This document shows, in pieces, positions 36,368-46,311 of a stretch of DNA of 64,000 nt. The notes under the pieces were generated by a model. It saw nothing but the letters and a program-made list of their open reading frames with translations, had not been told where the DNA came from and made no database searches. The stretch covers positions 1,332,447-1,396,446 of the forward strand of contig CM029627.1 of assembly GCA_017311315.1 (NCBI GenBank). The letters are read 5' to 3'. The stretch is from Dendrocalamus latiflorus (lineage: Eukaryota > Streptophyta > Magnoliopsida > Poales > Poaceae). How positions within the stretch are numbered: the first letter of the stretch is position 1; each line of letters starts with the position of its first letter. A program made the translations under genes and the position numbers.

Positions 36368-38188
36368 CAATGACGGATTTAGGATTTTATGAATAGGTGT
36401 TCGCTAATTACATTGTGTTACATTTTTAAATATACATTTATATTGATTTATAAAAAATGAAGATAAAAGTCACATTTCTAAGTCTATTGAAAGTCAATAA
36501 CACTAAAAAATTTGGAATAATAAACTAATACTAACACTTTATTTGGTGACAGCACAATGACAACTTTTTAGAGTAAAACTATTACAACTTTAGTTGACAA
36601 CACAAGTGTGCACTTTGTTTTTAAATAGATATTAATTTTAACCCACTTCTCTTTTCTTATTTTTCTATGTTAGCATATTAAATGGTGTTTTCACACACAT
36701 AGAAAAAGAAGTAGCACATATTTTTGTTTTGACATATGTTGTCTCTATTTATGATTTACCTCTCTCTAAGAATAACAATTAACATGGACACTTTGAACAT
36801 ATTGCTTCCAAAAATAAAATATAAATATTTATAAACCAAACCAACTCTCCCAAATGATGTATATTTTGGATTGAAAGGGTTATATAGATTCTTGTGACCA
36901 CTAGATTTATGACAATTGGCACCATCAAATTCTTTCGAATAAAGTATCTAAAATATCTAGATATTTCTAGGAAACTATCTGGATTTAAGATCATGTTCAT
37001 GGGATCTCTAGAACCCTTAATTATCTATACCTTTTATATAGATAAATTATCCAATATTCCATCTAGTAATTTTAATCTACAGACTAATATATGGTACTAA
37101 AGATGATAAATTTACCAGATAGCCGGATTACAAAATTCATAGCTTAAAATCTATTTATTTGATCAACACAAATAAATATTGTACAGAAAACTATCGAATT
37201 TCTCTACAATTATCTAGTAGATAACATTTTTAAATTACTCTCATACAGTACCCAACATTACATGAGAACAATATACCAGATTAGCCGATATACTAGTCTT
37301 TTCCCTAATGAATACTTTTCACTCTCTCTAATCCCAACTCTAATCTCTAATTAAATTAATAAACATAGAGAAATCAAATCGTTACCCAAGCGAGGAGTGA
37401 GGAGCGAGAAAGCCATGATCTCTTTCTGCCTTTTTCCTCGGCTCTTGTCCCGTTGCTACTCCTCCTTTTCTTCTCTTGATTGACACCGATTTTCTACGAC
37501 CTGCTCGCTGTTCCCTTACGCCAACAATCAGCAACTGGTCCTCACGGTCCACGTGTGCATACACCAAGGCAAAACTGACGAACCCGATAGCTGAGCGATG
37601 CAGTGGCCAGCGTTAAGTAACATGCATGACATGTGGGCCTTCAACAAGTCTCTCTAGAATAGATCCCAATGTTCCGCACAAGAGACATACCATTGAACAA
37701 ATCTGCACAAGAGACGAGTCTCTCAAGATTTCTATCCTCCTCCCTCCTCCCCAAATCCGCAATCCTCACAGCCCAATCCCAAACCTCTATCGTCTCTAGT
37801 TCCAGCCCATCCTCTTTCTTGAACTCTTTTCCATATCTCGTCGCGACGGCGGCGGCGGCTATTGCTTCGCCATTTGTCTCAAATTCTCACACCAACGTCA
37901 TTTAACCCTCGAAGCGAAGGAATTATTCTCTCCTAGGCGTCGTCGTCGTCGTCCGCTCTGCCGGATTTTTCTCTTCTTTCGCTGGTAAGGAAGCCCTAGC
38001 TTGCTCCTGAGGATCTTTTCTTTTCCGTGAGCAATCTCATCCAAATCTTCCTTTCTGGGATGGATAGTCCAGTCCATGGAGTTTGTGATGGATTTGCTTG
38101 CTGCGTTGTGGATTACCGGTAGCAATTTATTTTTCCATATTTTTAGGGGTTCAACTGAACCCCCATATCCCACGTTAGGTCCGCCCTG
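36368..38188. mobile_element. Probable non-autonomous TIR element
   Basis: Imperfect terminal inverted repeats: the left end CAATGACGGATTTAGG and the right end, read on the minus strand, CAGGGCGGACCTAACG. A 6-bp direct repeat ATATCT flanks both (36362-36367, 38189-38194). The left TIR matches the right TIR of the element at 58278-60503 at about 18 of 24 positions, suggesting one superfamily. The interior has an AT-rich left half and a gene-leader-like right half (37640-38050) with Ser/Pro-rich reading frames and a GCTG|GTAAGG donor-like site. The 6-bp TSD is shorter than typical for Mutator or hAT, so assignment is tentative. Confidence 0.45.
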
Positions 38189-38455
38189 ATATCTGACCAA
38201 GAGTACCGAAGAGCACAAAATAAACTTGTGGCAACATGTACGGGAACTGAATTCAGCTGCAATACCTGCAAGCGATTGGAGTATCAAAATGCTATTGCTA
38301 TTACTGACAGCATCACCAAGCCAACCTCACTAGAGTATGAAATCGACAAGGTACTACCAGAGAGCACACAGAATTTGTGGCAACATGGACAGCAAAATTG
38401 ACTGGAAATCTTCAGTTGCAGGACCTGACCTGGCAAACATGTACTACTGTTAGCA

Positions 38456-39703
38456 TCACACTACACCAACCTGATGACATCTCTCAGCACAATTACGTTG
38501 GGAGGGAGAGGAGCGTACGTTGCATGCAAGCATCATCAATGGAGCCACCAAATTGGAGGAGAGCAGTCCGACACCGTCGGGATCCCCAGATCCTCCGGAG
38601 GCCACATCAAGACGCCCATCTCGGGCATGGAGAACCTTCTCATGTCGGTGAGGAAGAACCACCCCTCGCTCGCTGCCCCCAACCCAAGTCCACTCTGTCG
38701 AAGCGGTCGTCCAGGAAGTAGATCATGGAATGCTGGAACCCATCGAACTGAGCGACCTCGAAGGATCTGGAGCACCCGCGCCCCAGGAACAGCATCCGGC
38801 CATTGAGCTGCCTCCCAACGTCCACCCAGGACGCGCGAGGACGTTGATCGACGTCGTCAACTGGCGGCGCCTCGACGTCGACGGTGAACCTGAAGACCCA
38901 GAGCATCTCCGTGGCGTCTGGGTCGTACACATACCTCACCACCGTCAGCAACTCTCCGCGGGACTAGACGACGAGGTACCGCGTCATCGAGCCCACCCCT
39001 TTGAACAACTGCACATCGCCTGCGTAATCGTCGCGCTCCTGAACGTTGTAGTCTGTCCGATCCATGGCCACTAGCTGGCCGCCCGGGCCGAGTTCCGGCA
39101 CGAAATGGAAGTCGCCATTGTAGTAGATGACGTCATGAGGTACCCCCAGCTTTTGTCCCTTACCGGAGATCACACAGTGGTCCAGTGCGGCATAAAGTCA
39201 TTCCAGAACGCGACGCTGGCCCCGGCGGCGATGACGATGGCGGCGACGAGGTAGGCACCGGGAGCCCGCGAGGCGCAGAGGGTGGCGGCGCGCACTGTCA
39301 CGGGGCGCAGTCTGGTCTCGCTACCGATGCTGATCCCTCTGGGGAGGGATGCGCTGCTCGGATTTGAGGCTGTAGAGCACGTGCCTGTGCGGCTGGCCGC
39401 TGAGCGCGAGGACGGGCCAGCCGCCGTCGAACGAGCCGCAGAAGCGCGCGCGCCTGACGTCAGCCGGGAGAGGGAGCGCGTGTGTCTATCGTCGATCGTA
39501 CTGTAGAAGGGGATGTGTGGTGGAGGGGAAGAGGAGCCACGGGAGCTGAGGGGGCAGCGGCAGGGGTCCCTGCTGCTCATCCTCCTTCACGGCGGCCGCC
39601 AGTGCCTGTTGACGCAGGCCATGTGGACGCGGTCGGCGAGGCAGGGGACGACTCGGACGATGAGGTTGCTGGGGAGATCCGCCCATGGTGTCGCCGTTGC
39701 CAT
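38456..39703 (-). pseudogene. F-box / DUF295 family pseudogene
   Basis: From the ATG at 39703 the minus strand reads WADLPSNLIVRVVPCLADRV and HMACVNRHWR, a typical N-terminal F-box of the plant F-box/DUF295 class. Homology then continues only by changing frame: LPWLLFPSTTHPLLQYD, then LPLPADVRRARFCGSFDGGW and PVLALSGQPHRHVLYSLKSE, then ISIGSETRLRPVTVRAATL, then KLGVPHDVIYYNGDFHFVPE, then LLTVVRYVYDPDATEMLWVF and NGRMLFLGRGCSRSFEVAQF, and SPPIWWLH. At least four frameshifts and several stops are needed. Family members are substrate adaptors of SCF ubiquitin ligases or related orphan proteins. This copy cannot make one as it stands. Splicing does not explain the breaks because they fall inside conserved blocks without GT-AG pairs. 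Confidence 0.85.
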
Positions 39704-39831
39704 GGCCACGGGACGGGTGGTTCGTTGCGCCGACGAGCTCTCCCGCTCGAGTTTTGAATTTTTGATTCGTGGCTACGCTTTTGCGATGCGGTGGCGTGTG
39801 GTGGTGTTCCCCACTTCCCCCTCCTTTTATA

Positions 39832-40223
39832 GGGGAAAATTGAATATATAGAACCAAGTTGAAGCTGTTTTAGTAAAACAGGACCGAGTTATTTGCACTT
39901 GTAAATATAGGACCGAGTTGGGCACATTCTTGAAAATATGGTATTTTCCCCATTTTAATTTCATTTTCATTTTCCAGCCCTTTTTCTCTACACGAAATGA
40001 CTATTTTGCAGCCGGCCAGGCGAGGGAGGAAGAAGGAAGGAGAGAGGGCAAAATAGTCATTTCGCGTAGAGAAAAAGGGCTGGAAAATGAAAATGAAATT
40101 AAAATGGGGAAAATACCATATTTTCAAGAATATGCCCAACTCGGCCCTATATTTACAAGTGCAAATAACTCGATCCTGTTTTGCTAAAACAGCCTCAACT
40201 TGGTCCTATATATTCAATTTTCT
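39832..40223. mobile_element. Palindromic Mutator-like MITE
   Basis: A 392-bp element with near-perfect inverted arms of about 178 bp (39832-40009 and 40048-40223) and a 38-bp GC/purine-rich loop. Ends are GGGGAAAATTGAATATAT and its complement. It is flanked by a perfect 9-bp duplication CCTTTTATA (39823-39831, 40224-40232), as in Mutator-like elements with long TIRs. The right end is 62 bp from the PPR start codon. ORFs on both strands translate to the same peptide because the arms are palindromic; they are not genes. Confidence 0.92.
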
Positions 40224-40285
40224 CCTTTTATAGTGGTCGCGGCTACTGGTTCTAGAACATCGGCAATTTACCTCAGGAGAGGACG

Positions 40286-42496
40286 GTGCGATTGCTATGC
40301 TACCAAATGAAACGCGCGGCTGCGCGTGCCGCTCCGATGCCGCATTCGTTGCACCTCGGCTTGTACACGCTGGAGCCGGCGCTTGCCGCGGCGGCCGCGG
40401 CGCTGCTCCGATCCCGCTCCCCGCACCGCGCCGTCCTCCGCCGTGCGCGCGCGCTTCACGCGTTCCTTGTGGTCTCCTCCACGCCATCCGCGCCGACGCT
40501 TACCACCTTCCTCGCTAACCAGCTGCTCTCCCTCTACTCCCGCCTCGCCGCCATCCCCGACGCCCTCGCGCTCCTCCGCTCCACGCCGTGCCCCTCCGTC
40601 GTCTCGTACAACACCGTCCTCTCCGCTCTCTCCCGCGTACCCCGCCACGCGCCGCACGCCTTCCGGCTCTTCCGCCAACTGTATGCGTCCGGACTCCGTC
40701 CCACCGCCCCCAGCCTCTGCGCCGTCCTCCGCGCCGCCAGTGCACTGCGCGACGGGCGCGCAGGGGCCGCCGCGCACTCGCAGGCCGCTACGCTCGGCTT
40801 CCTCGCCAGCGACATTGTGCCTACTGCGCTGCTGCAGATGTACTCCGAGTGCAGGGCGCCGCGGGACGCCAACCAGGTGTTCGACGAAATGGCGACACGG
40901 GATGTGGTGGCGTGGAACTGCGTGATGCACTGCAGCGTGCGGTACGGCTACCTTGAGCGCGCGCTCCGGCAGTTTTGCCGGATGGTGAGGGGCGGACTGG
41001 CACCCACCGAGAGCACACTCTCATCGGTGCTGAGTGGGTGTGGACGCACTGGGGATCACCTCTGGGGGCGTGCTCTCCATGGATGGGTAGTTAAGTTGGA
41101 GGAGCTTGATCCTGACATGCCGCTGCAGAATGCGCTGCTCGACATGTACTCGAACTGTGGTGATCTGGACACTGCATTGTGTGTGTTCGAGAGGATTGAT
41201 ACTCCCGACTTGGTGTCATGGAATACTCTGATTGCTGGGTTTTCTCGTGTTGGGGATGGCTGGAGCGCTATGGATGCCTTTGTGCAGCTCAAGGCTGTGT
41301 CATTCGGTGGACGTCTTGTCCCTGATGAGTATACATTTGCAGCTGTGGTGTCTGCTTCTGCTGCTTTACCTGCAATGTGTAGTGGCATGCTGCTTCATGC
41401 TGAGGTGATCAAAGCTGGGTTTGAGAGCAGTGTCTTTGTGGGGAATACACTGATCAATATGTATTTTACAAACGAGGAGCCAGGCTTTGCAAGGATTTTG
41501 TTTGATTCCCTTACCGGGAAAGATGTAATCATGTGGACCGAGATGGTTGCAGGCCACTCGTCACTGGGCGAAGGAGAATTGGCCTTGAAGTACTTTGTTA
41601 GCATGCTTCGGGAAGGGTACAAGGTTGACAGCTTCTCACTGAGCAGTGCTTTGAACTCCACAGCAGAGCTTGCAGGTCTTAAACAAGGGGAAATGCTACA
41701 TGTTCAAGTGGTAAAAAGTGGTTATGAAGGGAACATTTGTGCCTCGGGAAGCCTAGTTGACATGTATGCGAAAAATGGTGCTCTCCAAGGTGCCTATTTG
41801 GTGTTTTGCACCATACAAAAGCCAGATTTGAAGTGCTGGAATTCCTTGATAGGAGGATATGGCAATCATGGGAATTCTGAAATGGCATTTAAGTTATTTG
41901 GTGAGATGATTCGTGATGGGCTGCAACCTGACCATGTAACTTACATCTCCCTCCTTTCTGCATGTAGCCACTGCGGACTAGTTGAGAAAGGAAAGTTTTA
42001 TTGGTTTTGCATGATAACTGACGGTATTTTGCCAGGGTACAAACACTACACTAGCATGGTGAGTTTGTTGAGTAGGGCAGGTTTATTGGAGGAAGCAGTT
42101 GATTTGATGATGAAATCCCCTTTTGCCAAGAAATGTCCTGAACTATGGAGAATTCTGCTAAGCTCCTGTGTGACATTTAGAGATTTGTCCATTGGCGTTC
42201 ATGCTGCTGAACAGGCACTAGAGCAGGACCCGGATGATATCTCAACACATATATTGCTTTCAAACCTTTATGCCTCTGCAGGAAAATGGCACATTGTGGC
42301 TGAAATTAGGAAAAGGATCAGAAGGCTGATGGTTGAAAAGGAGCCTGGGCTGAGCTGGATTGAGATTAAAAACATGGTTCATGTGTTCTCAGCAGATGAC
42401 GAATGTCACACTCAGATAGATGAATGCCGTGGTGAGTTGGATAGAATTAAGGGAAACATGGAATTGTTGGATAGTTGTGAGAGTGAGTTGCTGTGA
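40286..42496 (+). CDS. Pentatricopeptide repeat protein, PLS class with E domain
   Basis: An intronless 736-aa frame, as is usual for plant PPR genes. After an Ala/Arg-rich N-terminus (possible organellar targeting, residues 1-60) come repeated 31-36 residue motifs such as SVVSYNTVLSALSRV, DVVAWNCVMHCSVRYGYLER, DLVSWNTLIAGFSRVGDG and DLKCWNSLIGGYGNHGNSEM, then QPDHVTYISLLSACSHCGLV. Residues about 610-736 form the E/E+ region (PELWRILLSSC, LLSNLYASAGKWH, EKEPGLSWIEIKNMVHVFSA). No DYW deaminase motif follows. Resembles the Arabidopsis At3g50420 type. Such proteins bind organellar RNA and E-class members often serve C-to-U editing with a partner deaminase; the target here is unknown. Alternative starts at codons 8 and 18 are plausible, since the first ATG is only 62 bp from a MITE. 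Confidence 0.93.
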   Translation: MRLLCYQMKRAAARAAPMPHSLHLGLYTLEPALAAAAAALLRSRSPHRAVLRRARALHAFLVVSSTPSAPTLTTFLANQLLSLYSRLAAIPDALALLRSTPCPSVVSYNTVLSALSRVPRHAPHAFRLFRQLYASGLRPTAPSLCAVLRAASALRDGRAGAAAHSQAATLGFLASDIVPTALLQMYSECRAPRDANQVFDEMATRDVVAWNCVMHCSVRYGYLERALRQFCRMVRGGLAPTESTLSSVLSGCGRTGDHLWGRALHGWVVKLEELDPDMPLQNALLDMYSNCGDLDTALCVFERIDTPDLVSWNTLIAGFSRVGDGWSAMDAFVQLKAVSFGGRLVPDEYTFAAVVSASAALPAMCSGMLLHAEVIKAGFESSVFVGNTLINMYFTNEEPGFARILFDSLTGKDVIMWTEMVAGHSSLGEGELALKYFVSMLREGYKVDSFSLSSALNSTAELAGLKQGEMLHVQVVKSGYEGNICASGSLVDMYAKNGALQGAYLVFCTIQKPDLKCWNSLIGGYGNHGNSEMAFKLFGEMIRDGLQPDHVTYISLLSACSHCGLVEKGKFYWFCMITDGILPGYKHYTSMVSLLSRAGLLEEAVDLMMKSPFAKKCPELWRILLSSCVTFRDLSIGVHAAEQALEQDPDDISTHILLSNLYASAGKWHIVAEIRKRIRRLMVEKEPGLSWIEIKNMVHVFSADDECHTQIDECRGELDRIKGNMELLDSCESELL

Positions 42497-43416
42497 AGTG
42501 GCTAAGTTGTGATGGACAGATTTCAGTTAAAGAAGATTTGACTTGCTTTCTTTGTCTAAGCAACAAAACTGACTTATATGATAATATTTTGAGCGTAAGA
42601 AAGAAAATGAGAAGGATTGCCTCACAATCTATCAATTTTAACGGTTCCAAAATTAGCACTGCAAGCAGTATTGGAGCCAGGAAACTGATAGTCAAGCTGC
42701 ATCAAACAAGTTACAGAGGTGGAAGTAACTCATAATAAAGGAAACCAAGGCTGAATTTTGGTCCCTCCAAAGACCAGGTACACTATTTTTTTGGGTGGGT
42801 GTGTGTGTTTCGGAGAAATTGATGTTGCTTTTTGAGTACTTGAGACTGTTTTTGGACAAGGGCTTCTTGAGTTTACAGGTTAAGCATTTTTCAGGTTTGA
42901 TTATTGCCTCTGAAAGATATTAACCGGGTATTGAAGATTACAGGGCAATATATCCCAGAACTTATCTTGGAAGGTTCAGTTTTAACTAAGGATCACGTGA
43001 GGCTCTAGAGCCACCGATCCCAATCGAGCCCTTCCTATCATGTAAGGTGTTTGAAGTCTGAATCAATCCTTCCTTTTTTGGTGGAAGTATAGCATTTAGA
43101 ATTTGTTTATTATTTCATTTTTCTTTGGTTTCAGAACTTAAGACAACGGATTTACTCCATCCTCATTGCGACAACTAAATAATTCTGAAGTTTGAATTTA
43201 GTGAGTTCCTCTAATTGGGTAACCATATTGATCCATCATTGCTCTCTTAATAGAATATGCACAGTTTACTTTTTCTCACTTTGCACCAAGGAATTGTACT
43301 TTAGCTATGAACTAAGTCGTAATTCCTAGCTGATGGATTGTTTAAAAGTAGTAAGGTGAAAAGTAAGTTCAAGGTATCATGTTGCTATTTAGGAACTTTG
43401 TGCAGTTCCAGCATGA
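42497..43416. other. PPR 3' flank and intergenic DNA
   Basis: AT-rich, contains the PPR 3' UTR. No further gene seen. Confidence 0.5.
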
Positions 43417-43987
43417 TATGGCAACCAGGAAAAAAACCGGTAGTTACCGGAAAAACCGGTGGGAATCGGGAGGAAAAACCGTCTGAATTTTTTCAAATGT
43501 AAATTTAAATTTATGACTGTATAATGCACTTCCTAAATTGATTTAGATCTTTTCTGTGCGAAATTACCTATTGTATGAACTAAATATGCTTCAATTATTA
43601 ATTTATTATACTCCCAAGTCCCAATATTGTAGACAATCTAACCTAGCTAGTACATGCTAGTTTGAATCTAATCTTACAAATTTCTAACTAGTCATAAAGT
43701 TCCTTATATATCAAGTTTGTTACTTCATTAAACATTTTCTAATTAATATTTATATTATTCCAATTGCTAATTACCTATAATCGGTTTTTTTGTTTTCCCC
43801 GATTTTGGTATCGGTTTGCTGGTTTTTTTAGCAGTTTTTCTATTTTTGCCCCGTAAATCGTCCCGGTTACCGGTTTAAAAACAGCCCAAATTCAAAATTT
43901 AATACTTGAATTTCATCCAGTTTTTTCGGTTACTGTTACCACCCGTCGGACGGATTTTTCTCCGGTTCCAATATTTGTATCCCTGTA
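43417..43987. mobile_element. Probable degenerate hAT-like MITE
   Basis: The left part has AAAAACCGGTAGTTACCGG-type repeats and the right part has the complementary CGGTTAC, TTTTTCTCCGGTTCC and ATCCCTG end. The pentamer TATGG occurs at both borders (GATATGGC and TGTATGGC), but an exact 8-bp TSD cannot be aligned. AT-rich interior without ORF. Confidence 0.35.
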
Positions 43988-44542
43988 TGGCGACAAAACT
44001 GCCTAGAAATGTGGTTTCATGTTTGTATAATATCTTGCATACTACTAATTCTTTAGCCTCATCCCTGTATCAATAGCTATAGCTTCACTTGTTTGCACGG
44101 TTATGATTCTCAAAATTTAACCTCTACTGAGTATTCTCTATTTAAGTTTGTCAGCTAACGGCCATATGTAAGTTGCGCTATTCAATTGATGGTTCAGCCC
44201 AAATCATTCAATTTTAGTCTCTCTCACTTCTTTTTAGACGCGCCCAAAGTTTAGTCTTACGGTAGCGAAATAGTCACTCATTGACAAGTGTATTGCCAAG
44301 TCATTTCTAAGGGGAACTCTGGGAAAATACTAGGAAAGTACGACTTTTATTCAAAGCAAACTAGCTTGACTAGGTCTGTTTTGGGTTCCCTTTTTTGGTG
44401 GCACTTGGCCCGCTCTTATATTTATTCATGAAAGGAGAGAGGAGATTGAAATGAATCCGTCTACAAATGAAGAATACACTGTCCATGGTGTTTGACTTCA
44501 AGACCAGCAAGGCAACAACCCAAAAAAGTCAACAAGTTTATG
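43988..44542. other. Intergenic sequence, nothing recognised
   Basis: AT-rich DNA without supported features. Confidence 0.4.
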
Positions 44543-44700
44543 GGTCTATTCTTTTTTACTTCGGCTTATAACTTTTGGCTGTGGTTTATAGTTTTTGAAC
44601 TGTTTATGAGAGAGTACGGAGTAATAAAATCTCACGTGCGGTTTTAGCCGATATAAATGGACTCTGTGCCAAGATAAAATCCTCACGACCGACAACTTAA
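44543..44700 (-). mobile_element. Dispersed MITE-like repeat, copy D (reverse)
   Basis: Reverse complement contains AACTATAAACCACAGCC and AAAAAGAATAGACCC, matching the right-hand part of copies B and C. The left part is diverged. Confidence 0.4.
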
Positions 44701-44809
44701 CAAAGAGGGGATTAGCCCCATCAACCAATGTGTGTATTGTGCAACCAAACAGACACTTGCATGCCCCTACTCTGCCCTTTCACTTAGCAGGTTTGGTCCA
44801 TGGTCCTAA

Positions 44810-45232
44810 ATTGGACAAACTGTGATATCTTGAGCCGTGTTCACCCGCATAATTCCGGTAGCCCAGTGGAGTGGTGGCAGCATGCCGGCAGGACATTGCA
44901 CAAGAAAGACAGGAGGAAATTCAATGGAGAATTCATCTATATTTGCTGCAATTTGTGGAAAAAAGGAAATAGAATAACTTCACAAAATCAATCACTGAGT
45001 GCACAACAGGTTGCGTACACGGTTCGAGCGATCCTGCAGCAACACGAGAGAGCTTGGGCGACCTGGGCTCCCCCCTAATCTGCTAGTGGCTTCTACTTTT
45101 AGCCCTTAGTTGCTGATCCTGCTCCCTGTTGGTTGTTGCTCCCGAGTGATCTCTAGCTTAGTTGTAATCTACTGTAACTGTGTGCTTTCGTCTTTCTTCT
45201 ATAAAGAGTCCACAGTATCCACTAGAGTAGTG
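44810..45232 (+). pseudogene. LINE ORF2 C-terminal remnant and 3' tail
   Basis: Translation VEWWQHAGRTLHKKDRRKFN, FIYICCNLWKKGNRI and NQSLSAQQVAYTVRAILQQH matches the C-terminal end of grass L1-type LINE polyproteins (segment after the zinc-binding reverse-transcriptase domain). It ends in a stop near 45078, followed by pyrimidine-rich 3' UTR-like sequence. Probably a different copy from the reverse-transcriptase fragment that follows. Confidence 0.7.
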
Positions 45233-46306
45233 CTTAACGGCATGCCGGTCAAAGTAATTCACCACCGTAGAGGACTTGGGTAGGGGTGCCCCTTATCCCC
45301 CTTGCTTTTTGTCATTGCCAAGGATGTTCTCAATTGGCTTCTGTTGTCCGCCATGCGAGCTCACCTATTGACGGTCATCTTCTTTGCCGAGGCAATGTTT
45401 CTTCTACGCTGACGATGTTATGCTGTTTTTACATCCGGCAACCCGAGATGTAATCGTGGTTAGAGAAATACTGCCGCTTTTCGGATCTGCTATAGGACTC
45501 ATCCTGAATATGCAGAAGTCGCTTCTAGTATTGATTTGCTGCAATTCCGAAGAGCTTCGGACTACAAAGGAAATCCTGGCCTGCAATCTGGCTTCATTTC
45601 CGATTAATTATTTGGGTATGCCATTGTCAGCCGGCAAACTGCGGAGATCCGACCTTCAACCCTACATTGACAAGCTTTAGATAAGTTTGCCTACTTGGAA
45701 GGCTCAGCTGCTGTCAAGGGTGAGGTTGGTCGTAGTTAAAGCAGTTTTATCATCCATAGTGATCTATCCCCTCCTCTGCCTGAAATTCCTGGATTGGGTA
45801 GTTAAAGCAATAGACAAGAAACGCTGAGCTTTCCTGTGGACCGGAGATAGTTTTGCTAAACTAGAGAAATGTCTAGTCAGCTGGCATCAAACATGCCGTC
45901 CTTATGCGCACAAGGGCCTCGGAATAATAGACCTTACTCTTGCTGGCATTGCTCTCCGCACGCGATGGGAATGACTTGCGCGCTCTGACCCAAATAGGAT
46001 CTAGTAGACCGTTCGGCAACCAGAAGATGCTGCAGTTCAGAGTTTCTTTGCTGTGTCGACTGTAATTTAGCTGGGAGATGGCGCGTTGACTCGCTTCTGG
46101 GCTGACAAATGGCTGCAGGGCCAGAGTATTCACGACCGTGCCCCAGTCATTTGGACAATGGTTAAAAAGCATAACAAAAAATGGACCCTGGTGAAGGATG
46201 CGTTGCACAACCGCAGCTGGATGTCGCAATTGTAGGGCCCCTTCTCCTTGCAAGCCAACTACGAGGTGCTAAACTTATGTTCAGTGCTAAGCCAAGTTCA
46301 GCTTAA
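45233..46306 (+). pseudogene. LINE reverse transcriptase remnant, part 1
   Basis: Broken frames read HHRRGLGQGCPLSPLLFVIA, then FYADDVMLFLHPATRDVIVV (the YADD catalytic motif of reverse transcriptase) and NYLGMPLSAGKLRRSDLQPY, then a downstream LINE region with KGLGIIDLTLAGIALRTRWE and LGDGALTRFWADKWLQGQSI. Several stops and frameshifts. It is interrupted at 46306/46307 by a solo LTR and continues at 49439. Confidence 0.88.
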
Positions 46307-46311
46307 GTTGG

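Noticed and set aside
39870..40187. Two ORFs on opposite strands with the same peptide (starting MG-FLKIWYFPHFNF)
   Set aside because: They are the two arms of the palindromic MITE read outwards; identical translation is forced by the inverted repeat.
40295..40956. Overlapping ORFs in five other frames over the PPR N-terminus
   Set aside because: GC-rich codon use of the PPR gene opens the other frames; only the 736-aa frame has PPR motifs.
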